Both the position numbers and the translations under genes were made by a program. From CAYUIG01 sp964444685 (GTDB taxonomy: Bacteria; Gemmatimonadota; Gemmatimonadetes; Longimicrobiales; RSA9): a stretch of 64,000 nucleotides of DNA. Positions 25,001 through 32,833 of the stretch are shown here, piece after piece. Below the pieces are notes generated by a model, which was given only the letters and a program-made list of their open reading frames with translations, was not told the DNA's origin and searched no databases. The stretch lies in assembly GCA_964444685.1 (NCBI GenBank), contig CAYUIG010000017.1:1-64000 (forward strand). The letters are read 5' to 3'. How positions within the stretch are numbered: the first letter of the stretch is position 1; each line of letters opens with the position of its first letter.

Positions 25001-26024
25001 CGGGCGTATGAGTATCGCGGGCGGACTCGATGCACCCGTTCTGTCGGGCCAGCTCGCGGTGAGCGATGGATACGTCACGATTCCGCAGTTCGGTGCCACC
25101 GCGGCGTTCGAGGATCTGGGTGTGGCGGCGCCGGTGATCGGTCAGGATCTCGCTGCTGCGCCGGGCGGCGGACTCATGGGCCGCCTGCGCATCGAAGACC
25201 TTTCGGTTCAGGTCGGTGAAGGTGTGTGGTTCGTGGCGGAGGAAGCGCGTGCGCAGCTCGCGGGTGAGCTGACGGTGAACAAGTCAGGCGAGTCGATGCG
25301 CATCCAGGGTACACTGGCCGGTGAGCGCGGCACGTACACGCTGCGCGCGGGCCCGGTGATCCGCCGCTTCGACGTGCTGGATGCGGAGGTGCGTTTCCTG
25401 GGATCGCCGGACATCGATCCGGCACTCGCGATCACGGCCCGCCGCTTCGTGTTCGACGAGACCGGCCGCCAGATCGAAGTGGTGGTGACGATCGGCGGCT
25501 CGCTGCGCCGGCCCACGCTCGCACTCGCCAGTGCGGACCTCGCCAACATCCCGGAGTCCGAGCTGCTCAGCTTCCTGCTGTTCGGGCGGCCCACGCTCGA
25601 ACTCGCGGGCGGCGGACTGCCGGGCGAGACGCTGCTCGAGTCGACGTTCCTCGAACTCGCCACACTCGAGCTCGAACAGGCGATCGTCGGCGACCTCGGC
25701 GTGGCGCTCGACATCTTCCAGGTGCGCTTCCCCGGCGGCGTGCGCGGTGCCGCCGCGCCGACGGTGCTGGTCGGTCGCGAGCTCGCCACCGATGTGTTTC
25801 TCACGGTCGAGTCGGGCCTCGCCGCACTGTTCGGTTCGGAGGCGGAGGCGGGCGACAGCTGGGCGATCCGACTCGAATGGGCGTTCGATCGCAACTCCTC
25901 CGCACGTGTCGGCTGGGAGCCGGTCACGCGCACACGCTTCCTGCGCGGCCTCGGTGCGGCGCTGCCCGCGCGTACGCGTGCGCAGCAGCTCTTCCTCGAG
26001 CTGCGGCGCCGCTGGACGTACTGA
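22044..26024 (+). CDS. tamB: TamB-like translocation/assembly module protein (DUF490)
   Basis: A 1326-residue protein with one N-terminal signal-anchor helix (ALVAAVVTLVAVVGLWVL) and a very long periplasmic beta-rich body. It has an AsmA/TamB-type N-terminal region and an acidic linker near residue 150 (run of seven Asp residues). The DUF490 C-terminal domain is recognisable from about residue 1000: NKSGESMRIQGTLAGERGTYTLRAGPVIRRFDV, SLRRPTLALASADLANIPESELLSFLLFGRP and a C-terminal LELRRRWTY barrel-like end. TamB is thought to span the periplasm and move phospholipids or outer-membrane proteins with TamA. It starts 1 nt after the TamA-like gene and must be co-translated with it. Confidence 0.88.
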   Translation: MALDRRLGAALVAAVVTLVAVVGLWVLRAGGGAEPDRLAPGRARHTGEDGPVIGALMRTVADRLASNAPPTAPLRGPLRFRAARVRIEAPGRDFLTADVVTGTLETNALRTGDIIISDLTATGASVAMQQSATGDWNYEIPLARLLEDDDDDDGSDRTIAIRRLRVIDGSADIVMPERTVTARTIQLDIRSVQLAGPELPEPRMHVAIGTADITGLLPSRPDSTLPVRVEEAELRFPEATVAFDAERAIIGNAAVTRVAGVWDPGGPGYGIDVTGTAADARLADLRFIAPDRIPEEGSADFRFAVESLPDGDTQIRLFDLTASTNGSQATGSLTFVFGEERAALPEADLTVAPLSIALLEQFGARDFPIRGDLTGTVRGTGGDIRFDLAAALVLESSGDAFEGTLTGMMAFAPDGGMRVNLDAGADLGGGRVTATGQVAMEGGTTTYDLTGTVTAVDASVLTARAPPVLVGARFTLRGSGVSPDSAQAQLVATGGFSGWESEPGDTIAVALAVDRGLLSVSQLDLRLAGFETEAAGNWRFVEPRSGRVAYDATFTTLDAWGPYLPVIGDTAAVGTLALRGTISGTLDDLQLDGGLTAQDVQSGGWSVGELTATYAARTGMRMTFDVRGTGSALGTPTEGVFEDVAFSFAQSPPSLAVQVDASATDGRVIRIVADGVVPDSGATTAMLRELRLDVAGGQWTLAAPASVQWGGGRVDVVALRIQDARASGRFAIDGRVWPLEESDATLEIVDLPLEDVQRLANVDPIVTGMLSAQGRISGSTTAPVVELTYGLADGAVRGVALSSLSGEVNLAGNVLDIVAAARFAADTAGALDLRARLPVEARLSSDPAFRVLDSGVVDGELVATTLSLASFAALSPSVRDVTGVLDGRVTLTGTADAPELGGGLTVSGGAMTIPALNQRYTDIVADLALIGRRLVVNRAEAHSGGALTIAGDVTFETISDPTFELLAYLDGFRPVGVSDRTDAAVSGRMSIAGGLDAPVLSGQLAVSDGYVTIPQFGATAAFEDLGVAAPVIGQDLAAAPGGGLMGRLRIEDLSVQVGEGVWFVAEEARAQLAGELTVNKSGESMRIQGTLAGERGTYTLRAGPVIRRFDVLDAEVRFLGSPDIDPALAITARRFVFDETGRQIEVVVTIGGSLRRPTLALASADLANIPESELLSFLLFGRPTLELAGGGLPGETLLESTFLELATLELEQAIVGDLGVALDIFQVRFPGGVRGAAAPTVLVGRELATDVFLTVESGLAALFGSEAEAGDSWAIRLEWAFDRNSSARVGWEPVTRTRFLRGLGAALPARTRAQQLFLELRRRWTY

Positions 26025-26050
26025 GCACGCGGCCTCATGTTCGCGGAAGC

Positions 26051-27763
26051 ATGCGACGCTTCCTCTTCCTGCTCCTCGCACTGGCCGCACCCGCGTCGGC
26101 ACAGCAGCCCAGCGCCGACTCGCTGGCGAAGCTGCGTGAAGTCGCGCGCGACGCCGAGGCCGAGGCCGAACGGCTGGCCCGCTGGCTCGCGCCCGTCGAG
26201 TGGGCCAGCGGGAGCGGCAGCGAATGCGACGAGATCGTAGGCCGCTTCTGCCTGAACTATGATGACGGCCGGCCACCCGACCCGCCGCCCGAGCCGGTCG
26301 GTGTGATCGACGCGCGCCGCGCAGCGATCGAGGCGCTGCGGCTGTCGTTCACTTGGTTCGCTGACGATCTCGAGACGGCTGCGCCGCTCGTGCGCTACCT
26401 GGTAGAGGATGGGCGGGCACGCGAAGCGGTCGCGAGTGCACGCACGTTCGCTGCGCTTTCGCGCGATTCGGTGTGGGGGCCGCTGCTCATCGGCTTCGCG
26501 CTCCACGGCAACGGTGAGGCGGAAGAAGCGGAGGCGTCGTTCCGGGAAGCGGTCGCGCGGATGTCGCCGGCTGCGCGTGATTCGTTCACGGATCCATACT
26601 GGCTCCTGTCGGACGACGACCGCCGGCTCTGGCGCGCCCTTCCTCGCGATGCTCGCGACACGGCGGCCGCGCGGCTCTGGAGCATCGCGGATCCGCTGCA
26701 CGTGACGCCCGGCAACGAACGATGGAACGGCCACATCGCGCGACGCGTGTGGTCGCGCATGCTCGCGATGGCGCCGCGCGTGCGCGACATGATGCGCTGG
26801 GATGACGACCTCGAGCAGCTCACGATCCGTTACGGCACGCCCGCCGGCCGGTCGCGTCAGCAGGTGGCGTATCGCAACGAAACGTCCATCGTCGAACACT
26901 TCGATCCCGATCAGCTCGCATTCCTTCCAGCCGGTGCGCTGGCGCACGGGCTGCCGCCCGCTCCGGACCCGGGCGCGCCATGGCCGCTGGAGGAGCCGCG
27001 TGCACGCGAGGGCTTCGCGCTCCCCGCGATGCCGCGCCTTGCCGAGCTGCAGCACCAGGCCACGCGTTTCCCCTCGCCCGAGGGCACGACGCTGCGCATC
27101 GATGCGATCGTGCCGCTCGACTCGCTACCGGAAGGAGCTGAACCCGCAGCGACGCTGTTCCTGCTGGACCGCGGGCGGCCGGGTCGCCGATCGGAGGCAG
27201 AGGTCCGAACTGCAACGGACACGGCGCGCATTTTCCTGGAGGCTCCGTTGGGCTCCGGGGATGGATACAGCCTCGAAGTGATCGACGCGGAGACGCAGCG
27301 CGCGTGGCGCGCACGCTGGTCGCTCGACAGCGCGAAGGTTCGTAGCGCGCCCTGGCTTTCGGATCCGCTCATCACGAAGCCCTTCGAGGGCGACCCGCCG
27401 ATCATGCGCGGGGACGCACGTCTCGTCCCGCACGGCAGCCTTCGTTTCGAAAGAGGCGAAGTGGTGGGCGTGTATGCCGAAATCGCGGATGCGACCGAGG
27501 ACGAAACGTTCGATGTGGAGCTGGCACTGCATCCCGTCGACAGACCGTCCGCGCTGGCCCGCGCCGTCGGCTGGGTTGGCCGCACGCTCGGGCTCTCATC
27601 GGAACGCGTACCCACCCGTCTGCGCTGGACGGCGGGCGCGCAGGTTCTCGCGTTCGATGTGCCACTGAATGTCGACCGTGACGGTCTTTACGATCTGGTC
27701 CTGCGGGTACGCGGTGTGGCGGGTGAAGTGGAAACGGTCCGACGAATACGAATCGAGCGCTGA
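26051..27763 (+). CDS. Secreted protein with divergent GWxTD-type domain
   Basis: A 570-residue protein with a signal peptide (MRRFLFLLLALAAPASAQQ), an N-terminal helical/TPR-like part (about 80-180) and a block resembling the GWxTD domain: W(S)IADPLHVTPGNERWNGHIARRVW, then MRWDDDLEQLTIRYGTPAGR (near residue 250), where the family has GWxTDRGxVYIRYGxPD. The C-terminal half is beta-rich and ends RRIRIER. Members of this family are common in FCB-group and Acidobacteria genomes and their function is not known to me. It follows the tamB stop by 26 nt. Start ATG 26051; frames upstream belong to tamB. Confidence 0.65.
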   Translation: MRRFLFLLLALAAPASAQQPSADSLAKLREVARDAEAEAERLARWLAPVEWASGSGSECDEIVGRFCLNYDDGRPPDPPPEPVGVIDARRAAIEALRLSFTWFADDLETAAPLVRYLVEDGRAREAVASARTFAALSRDSVWGPLLIGFALHGNGEAEEAEASFREAVARMSPAARDSFTDPYWLLSDDDRRLWRALPRDARDTAAARLWSIADPLHVTPGNERWNGHIARRVWSRMLAMAPRVRDMMRWDDDLEQLTIRYGTPAGRSRQQVAYRNETSIVEHFDPDQLAFLPAGALAHGLPPAPDPGAPWPLEEPRAREGFALPAMPRLAELQHQATRFPSPEGTTLRIDAIVPLDSLPEGAEPAATLFLLDRGRPGRRSEAEVRTATDTARIFLEAPLGSGDGYSLEVIDAETQRAWRARWSLDSAKVRSAPWLSDPLITKPFEGDPPIMRGDARLVPHGSLRFERGEVVGVYAEIADATEDETFDVELALHPVDRPSALARAVGWVGRTLGLSSERVPTRLRWTAGAQVLAFDVPLNVDRDGLYDLVLRVRGVAGEVETVRRIRIER

Positions 27764-27764
27764 C

Positions 27765-28532
27765 TCAGCGGATCGGCAGTGTGAGTCCGATGTTGAAGCG
27801 CACGTGGCTGGTCATGCCATCGCTTCGGTCGCTCTCGGCCACGTGCTGGTTCCCGTCCTCTGCCTCGAACGTACCCATGGCACCGGAAGCGACGGGCGTG
27901 CGTGTCATCAGGTCGGTGAGCTCGAAACGGAGCAGCAGGCCGTAACGTTCGAGAGGCAGGACCGCGCCCAGTCCGAATACGCCGGCGAATCGGGTTCGTG
28001 ACCCGCGTGCGAAGCTGTCGCGCGCCTCGAACGGTATGGCCTCGTCGTCGCCACGGACATCGTAGAACGCAGCGCCGCCACCGACCAGACCGTAGGGCAC
28101 GAGGCGATCGATGCCGAACGGCAGGCGGAAGATCAGGTGCGCCTCCGTGGTCCACACATCGAGCCCCGCCCCTTCCATCTGCTGCGTGCCCGCGCTGCCA
28201 TCCTCGGACACGATGTCGATGTCGAAGCGCGTGGGCGCGTAGCTGCCCTCGACACGCAGGCCCCAGGACCGGCCGATCCACACCCCTGCACCGGCGCCGA
28301 AGGCGAGGCTGGTCTGCGCGGAGAGGCGTCGCTCCATCCCTTCCTCACCGGGAATGGCCGAGGACGCGCGCGCCTCGGTGCGGCGGAAGTCCGTGAACGC
28401 CACCCCGCCGAGCGTAGCGGACAGCGTAATCGTGCCGGGCTCGAACATGGCTTCGGCCGTGGCCTGCGCGTTCGCGCCGGAAGGGGCGCACATCAGCAGT
28501 GCGGCGGCAGCGAGGATCCGCGAGTACTTCAT
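27765..28532 (-). CDS. Small outer-membrane beta-barrel protein (hypothetical)
   Basis: A 255-residue protein with a signal peptide (MKYSRILAAAALLMCAPSGANAQ) followed by alternating amphipathic strands typical of an eight-stranded barrel (GTITLSATLGGVAFTDF, SLAFGAGAGVWIGRSWGLRVEGSY, EAHLIFRLPFGIDRLVPYGLVGGGAAFYDV, RFAGVFGLGAVLPLERYGLLLRFELTDLM, VRFNIGLTLPIR). No enzymatic motif. ATG 28532 is chosen because it begins the signal peptide; the frame continues 96 nt upstream without need. It is convergent with the GWxTD-like gene (stops 1 nt apart). Confidence 0.75.
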   Translation of the reverse strand: MKYSRILAAAALLMCAPSGANAQATAEAMFEPGTITLSATLGGVAFTDFRRTEARASSAIPGEEGMERRLSAQTSLAFGAGAGVWIGRSWGLRVEGSYAPTRFDIDIVSEDGSAGTQQMEGAGLDVWTTEAHLIFRLPFGIDRLVPYGLVGGGAAFYDVRGDDEAIPFEARDSFARGSRTRFAGVFGLGAVLPLERYGLLLRFELTDLMTRTPVASGAMGTFEAEDGNQHVAESDRSDGMTSHVRFNIGLTLPIR

Positions 28533-28563
28533 GAAGACTGGACAGGGCAATACGCGGACCACT

Positions 28564-28794
28564 TCAACCACCTCCGTTCGCGACCCAGGCCTCGATCTTC
28601 CGCCGGAGCATGACGAGCGGGACGGCACCGTCCTCCAGCACCCGATCGTGGAAGGCGCGGATATCGAACGCGTCGCCCAGCGCCTCCTGCGCCTCCGAGC
28701 GGAGCCTGCGGATCTCGAGGTTGCCGAGCATGTACGCCGTCGCCTGGCCCAGAAGGAGGGCGAGGCCGCTGCGCATCGTCACGTTGCTCTTCAC
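28564..28794 (-). pseudogene. C-terminal remnant of a DUF885 family protein
   Basis: A 76-codon open frame whose product matches only the extreme C-terminus of the DUF885 family (a ~550-600 residue peptidase-like family). The conserved LGQATAYMLGNLEIRRLRSEAQEALG and DIRAFHDRVLEDGAVPLVMLRRKI blocks are present, while the large N-terminal part is absent; upstream is the lgt gene instead. The most economical reading is a 5'-truncated gene left by deletion or by insertion of lgt upstream. It is 6 nt downstream of lgt on the same strand, so it may still be transcribed. Confidence 0.7.
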
Positions 28795-28800
28795 CGGGGC

Positions 28801-29667
28801 TCAGGCGCGCCGTTCGGCGCGTTTGGGGGAGCGGGCCCGCCCGGGCTCACCGGCCACCGGTGCGAGCGGTGCGCTGCGCCGCTGGAACCAGAGCCACGTG
28901 CCTGCCGCCACGAGCAGCAGGCTCATGAGCTGCGACGTCGACAGCGAGCCGACGATGCGGTCGCTCTTCGCGCGCACGATCTCGATGAAGAAGCGCGCGA
29001 CACCGTACAGGCCGAGATAGAGTGCGAAGAGCTGGCCCTGGTGCAGCCGGCGCGAGGCGATGCGCCAGAGGAAGGCGAAGAACACGAGCGCGATGAACAT
29101 CTCGTAGAGCTGCGTCGGGTGCACGGGCAGCACGGCGGTATCGGGAATGCCGGCGGGGATGTCGACCCCGATCGAGCGGAAGTAACCCGCGGTGCTGGGC
29201 GGTGATCCCAGCGGGAACGCGATGCCGACGGCCGAGTCGGTCGGGAGGCCGTAGTCGTCGCCGACGAGGAAGCAGCCGAGCCGTCCGAGTGCGTGCGCCA
29301 CGAGGAGCGCCGGAGCCGTCGAGTCGAACATCACGGCCATCGGCAGCTTGCGGGCGCGGATCTGGAGCCAGTATGCGACGATTCCACCGATCAACCCGCC
29401 GTACCACACCAGCCCGGCGCGATTGAAGATCGTGCCCAGCGGGTCGGCCCTGAGGTCGCCCGCGTGGAGTGCGACGTAGTAGAGCTTGGCGCCCGCGATG
29501 CCACCCAGCGCGATCCAGGCGAGCATGTCCCACGCGTGGTTGCGATCCAGCCCGTACCGTTCGAGCTGCCGGCCCCAGACCCACGCCCCCACGAGGAAGG
29601 CGAGAAACATCATGAGGCCGAAGCTGGTGATCGGGAAATCGCCGATGCGGAAGAGGACCGGGAACAT
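28801..29667 (-). CDS. lgt: Prolipoprotein diacylglyceryl transferase
   Basis: Attaches diacylglycerol from phosphatidylglycerol to the lipobox Cys of prelipoproteins, in the inner membrane. The 288-residue protein has about seven hydrophobic segments. Family landmarks are FPITSFGLMMFLAFLVG, LVWYGGLIGGIVAYWLQ, the Lgt signature HALGRLGCFLVGDDYGLPTD (near residues 125-144; the consensus Asn after GRLG is Cys here), HPTQLYEMFIAL and the C-terminal RFFIEIVRAKSD. It is divergently placed from nadE. Its likely substrates in this window include LptC, LemA and the TamA-like protein. Confidence 0.95.
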   Translation of the reverse strand: MFPVLFRIGDFPITSFGLMMFLAFLVGAWVWGRQLERYGLDRNHAWDMLAWIALGGIAGAKLYYVALHAGDLRADPLGTIFNRAGLVWYGGLIGGIVAYWLQIRARKLPMAVMFDSTAPALLVAHALGRLGCFLVGDDYGLPTDSAVGIAFPLGSPPSTAGYFRSIGVDIPAGIPDTAVLPVHPTQLYEMFIALVFFAFLWRIASRRLHQGQLFALYLGLYGVARFFIEIVRAKSDRIVGSLSTSQLMSLLLVAAGTWLWFQRRSAPLAPVAGEPGRARSPKRAERRA

Positions 29668-29788
29668 GCTCGCTCGTTTCTGGTGGCCGCGGCATCGCGG
29701 CCGCGCGTGAGTCTAGCGAGTATCCTGCCCGCGCTCAACGGTACGGCTCTGGACCGGCCGCGGGCGCGCGCGCATCTTGGCGGTGGCC

Positions 29789-31510
29789 ATGGGCACGCTG
29801 AGGATCGGACTGGCGCAGGTCAACGCGACCGTCGGTGACTTCGACGGGAACGTCTCGAAGCTGCTGGCCTGCGCGGAGCGAGCGCGGGCGGCGGGCGTCG
29901 ACGTGCTGGCCTTCCCCGAGCTGGCCGTGTGCGGCTACCCCCCCGAGGACCTGCTCCTCAAGCCGTCCTTCGTCCGCGCCAACCGCGTGGCCGTCGAGCG
30001 CCTTGCCGCGGGCTGCCGCGGGCTCACGACAATCGTCGGCTTCGTCGACCGCGAGCACGACCTCCACAACGCCGCCGCACTGATCCACGACGGCGAATGG
30101 CTCGACACCTACCGCAAGCAGCGGCTGCCCAACTACGGCGTATTCGACGAGCTGCGCTATTTCCAGCCCGGCACCGGTGAGCTGCTGTTCGAGCTGCGTG
30201 GCGCGCGCGTGGGCGTGAGCATCTGCGAGGACATCTGGCTCCCCGGCGGACCGGTGGCGCGGCTCGCACGGGCGGGCGCCGACCTCGTCATCAACATCAA
30301 CGCGTCGCCGTACCATCGCGGGAAGTGGCGTTCGCGGCATCGGCTGCTGTCGACCCGCGCGTCCGACCACGGCGTCGCACTCGCGTACGTGAACCTCGTC
30401 GGCGGCCAGGACGAGCTGGTGTTCGACGGTGACAGCATGGTGTTCGATGCGGAGGGCTCCCCGCTCGCGGAAGCACCGCTCTTCGTCGAGCATCTGCTCG
30501 TATGCGATCTCGAGCTCGAGCAGGTATTCCGCGCACGGCTCCACGATCCGCGGCGCCGTCACGCGCCGCACCGCGACACGCCGTCGGTGCGCCGCGTATC
30601 GCTCGGCGCCGCGCCGGCACCGGCTCGTCCGTCACTGCCCGCGCCGCTGCACGTCCATCACGATGACGTGGCCGAGGTCTACGATGCGCTCGTGCTCGGC
30701 ACGCGCGACTACGTCCGCAAGAACGGATTCAGCCGGGTCGTGCTCGGACTGTCGGGCGGGATCGACTCGAGCCTCGTGGCGGTCGCCGCTGCCGATGCGC
30801 TGGGCGCCGATGCCGTGACCGGTGTCACGCTGCCATCACGCTTCAGCTCGGAGTCCAGCCGCTCCGACGCGCTGGCTCTCGCGGACGCGCTCGGCATGCC
30901 CACGTTGGAGCTGCCGATCGAACGGATGCATGCGGCCGCGCTCGAGACACTCGCGCCCGCATTTGCAGGCTGCCCGCCGGACGTGACCGAGGAGAACGTG
31001 CAGGCGCGCATCCGCGCGGTGCTGCTGATGGCGCTGTCGAACAAGTTCGGCTGGCTGCTGCTGACGACGGGCAACAAGTCCGAGCTGGCCACGGGTTACT
31101 CGACGTTGTACGGCGACATGGCGGGCGGCTTCGCCGTGATCAAGGACGTGCCGAAGACGCTGGTCTTCGAGCTGGCGCGCTGGCGCAATGCGCGCGACGG
31201 TGCGCCGGTGATTCCGGAGAGTGTGATCGTGAAGCCGCCTTCGGCGGAGCTGCGGCCGGATCAGCTCGACACCGATTCGCTGCCGCCGTACGAGGAGCTC
31301 GATCCGATCCTCGAGCGCTATGTGGAAGATGACTGGAGCCGCGCGGAACTGATCGCGGCCGGCTATCCTGAAGCGCTCGTGCGCCGCGTGACCTCCATGG
31401 TCGACCACGCGGAGTACAAGCGGAGGCAGGCAGCGCCCGGTGTGAAGATCACCGAGCGCGCCTTCGGCAAGGACCGTCGCCTGCCGATCACCTCCGCCTG
31501 GTCCGAGTAG
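29789..31510 (+). CDS. nadE: Glutamine-dependent NAD+ synthase
   Basis: Makes NAD+ from nicotinic acid adenine dinucleotide, ATP and glutamine. The two-domain protein (573 residues) has an N-terminal nitrilase-type glutaminase with the Glu-Lys-Cys triad (FPELAVCGYPPEDL, TYRKQRLPNYGVFDELRYF, VGVSICEDIWLPGGP). Its C-terminal synthetase domain has the PP-loop GLSGGIDSSLVA near residue 318, LLTTGNKSELATGYSTLYGDMAGGFAVIKDVPKT and ERAFGKDRRLPI. ATG 29789 is preferred; TTG 29777 and GTG 29783 are in-frame alternatives. It stands alone, divergent from lgt and convergent with the LemA gene (3 nt between stops). Confidence 0.95.
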   Translation: MGTLRIGLAQVNATVGDFDGNVSKLLACAERARAAGVDVLAFPELAVCGYPPEDLLLKPSFVRANRVAVERLAAGCRGLTTIVGFVDREHDLHNAAALIHDGEWLDTYRKQRLPNYGVFDELRYFQPGTGELLFELRGARVGVSICEDIWLPGGPVARLARAGADLVININASPYHRGKWRSRHRLLSTRASDHGVALAYVNLVGGQDELVFDGDSMVFDAEGSPLAEAPLFVEHLLVCDLELEQVFRARLHDPRRRHAPHRDTPSVRRVSLGAAPAPARPSLPAPLHVHHDDVAEVYDALVLGTRDYVRKNGFSRVVLGLSGGIDSSLVAVAAADALGADAVTGVTLPSRFSSESSRSDALALADALGMPTLELPIERMHAAALETLAPAFAGCPPDVTEENVQARIRAVLLMALSNKFGWLLLTTGNKSELATGYSTLYGDMAGGFAVIKDVPKTLVFELARWRNARDGAPVIPESVIVKPPSAELRPDQLDTDSLPPYEELDPILERYVEDDWSRAELIAAGYPEALVRRVTSMVDHAEYKRRQAAPGVKITERAFGKDRRLPITSAWSE

Positions 31511-31513
31511 CGG

Positions 31514-32107
31514 CTAACGCGCCGTATCGCGGCCGAATTCGACGCGCGGCGCCTGCTGTGCGGATTCGGGTGCGGCGAACGGCTCCTTCCGATCCGCACC
31601 GATCACCTTCGCCGTCACCACCTGCGGGAACTGGCGTACGTACGTGTTGTACGTCTGCACCGCTTCGTTGTAGTCGCGGCGCGAGACCGCGATGCGGTTC
31701 TCCGTCTCCGTCAGCTCGTCCTGGAGCCGGACGAAGTTCTCGTTCGCGGTGAGGTTCGGGTACGCCTCGACCGCAACGTTCAGGAAGAGCCGCAGATTGT
31801 CCGACACCGCTGCGGATGCGGCACTCAGCTCACCTGCGTCTGCATCCTCGTTGACCGCCGCGGCCAGCCGCTCGCGTGCGGCGGTCAGCCCCGAGCGCGC
31901 CTCCGCGACGCGCGTGAACGTTTCCTGCTGGAACGACGCGGCCTCTTCGACCGTCGCGACCAGGTTCGGGATGAGGTCGTTGCGCCGCATCAGCTCCGCC
32001 TCGATGTTCGCGCGGTTCGCCTCGACCGTCTCATCGAGCTGCTGGATCCGGTTGTAGCCGCAACCCGTCACCAACGGGACGAGGAGCAGAAGTGCCGTAC
32101 GGCTCAT
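31514..32107 (-). CDS. lemA: LemA family lipoprotein
   Basis: A 197-residue lipoprotein: short leader ending LVTGC (Cys16), then the long helical LemA body with the family pattern YNRIQQLDETVEANRANIEAELMRRNDLIPNLVATVEEAA, NLTANENFVRLQDELTETENRIAVSRRDYNEAVQTYNTYVRQFP. LemA proteins are usually encoded next to TPM-domain proteins, as here. The molecular role of the family is unresolved. Its ATG overlaps the stop of the nucleotidyltransferase gene (ATGA), so TPM, nucleotidyltransferase and LemA are one operon. Confidence 0.93.
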   Translation of the reverse strand: MSRTALLLLVPLVTGCGYNRIQQLDETVEANRANIEAELMRRNDLIPNLVATVEEAASFQQETFTRVAEARSGLTAARERLAAAVNEDADAGELSAASAAVSDNLRLFLNVAVEAYPNLTANENFVRLQDELTETENRIAVSRRDYNEAVQTYNTYVRQFPQVVTAKVIGADRKEPFAAPESAQQAPRVEFGRDTAR

Positions 32108-32832
32108 CGTTCGCCTGCCTGTTCCAGTGAGTCCAGGAACGCCGCCGTCCGTTCGGCAGCGTCATGGTACGCAGCGATCAGAGGATCGCTCACGCCCATC
32201 TTCCACGGCTTTGCACGCCGCCGCGCCTCGAGGGCCGCGAGGTATCCCTGCGCCGGCGCGCCGATCAGCTCGGTGCCCTTCCGGATCACGGCGTCCATAT
32301 CCGGCGGCACACTTTCGCCCGCGAGGCGGAGCGCGGCGCGCAGGTACGTCACGAACGAGGGCAGCGCGGTCATGAGCAGCCCGCCCAGCTCGAGCGGCTG
32401 CTCGGCCGAATGCAGCACGCCCGTGTGCAGCCGTGCGAGGCGGCTGCGCACTTCGCGTTCCGCCTGGAGCCGCAGCGCCTCATCCGAAATCACGAGTCCC
32501 GCGACCGGGTCCTCGCCTTGAAGCACGACGCCCGCATCGCGCATGTCGAGCACCTCGATCGCGAACACGTCGTCGGCGCGCGCCCACTCGCGCGACTCGA
32601 GCACCATCGGTGCGATCCCGGCGCGCGTCCAGTTGCGCACGGGTTCCGAGGCGCGCTCGAGGATCGCAGGGTCGATGTCCTCGAGCAGGATGAGGACGTT
32701 CACGTCGCTCACGCGCGGAATGTACTCGCCGCGTGCGACGGAGCCGTACAGCACGACGCTGCGCAGCTCCTCCTTCATCGTGGCCACGAGGTCGCGGCCG
32801 AGCGACTCGGCCGCCTGCCGTGCGTCCTTCAT
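32104..32832 (-). CDS. Nucleotidyltransferase-fold protein between TPM and LemA genes
   Basis: A 242-residue protein with an N-terminal pol-beta-type nucleotidyltransferase motif, VVLYGSVARGEYIPRVSDVNVLILLE (about residues 27-53). The usual second catalytic acid of the DxD pair is Asn here (DVN), so catalysis may be altered or lost; I have a weak memory of similar SDVN forms in related genes. The rest is helical, with a HEPN-like region (LRAALRLAGESVPPDMDAVIRKGTELI). ATG 32832 sits 1 nt after the TPM stop and follows a GGTGAC context; the frame upstream is a shadow of the Gly-rich TPM tail. Function unknown. Confidence 0.78.
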   Translation of the reverse strand: MKDARQAAESLGRDLVATMKEELRSVVLYGSVARGEYIPRVSDVNVLILLEDIDPAILERASEPVRNWTRAGIAPMVLESREWARADDVFAIEVLDMRDAGVVLQGEDPVAGLVISDEALRLQAEREVRSRLARLHTGVLHSAEQPLELGGLLMTALPSFVTYLRAALRLAGESVPPDMDAVIRKGTELIGAPAQGYLAALEARRRAKPWKMGVSDPLIAAYHDAAERTAAFLDSLEQAGER

Positions 32833-32833
32833 G

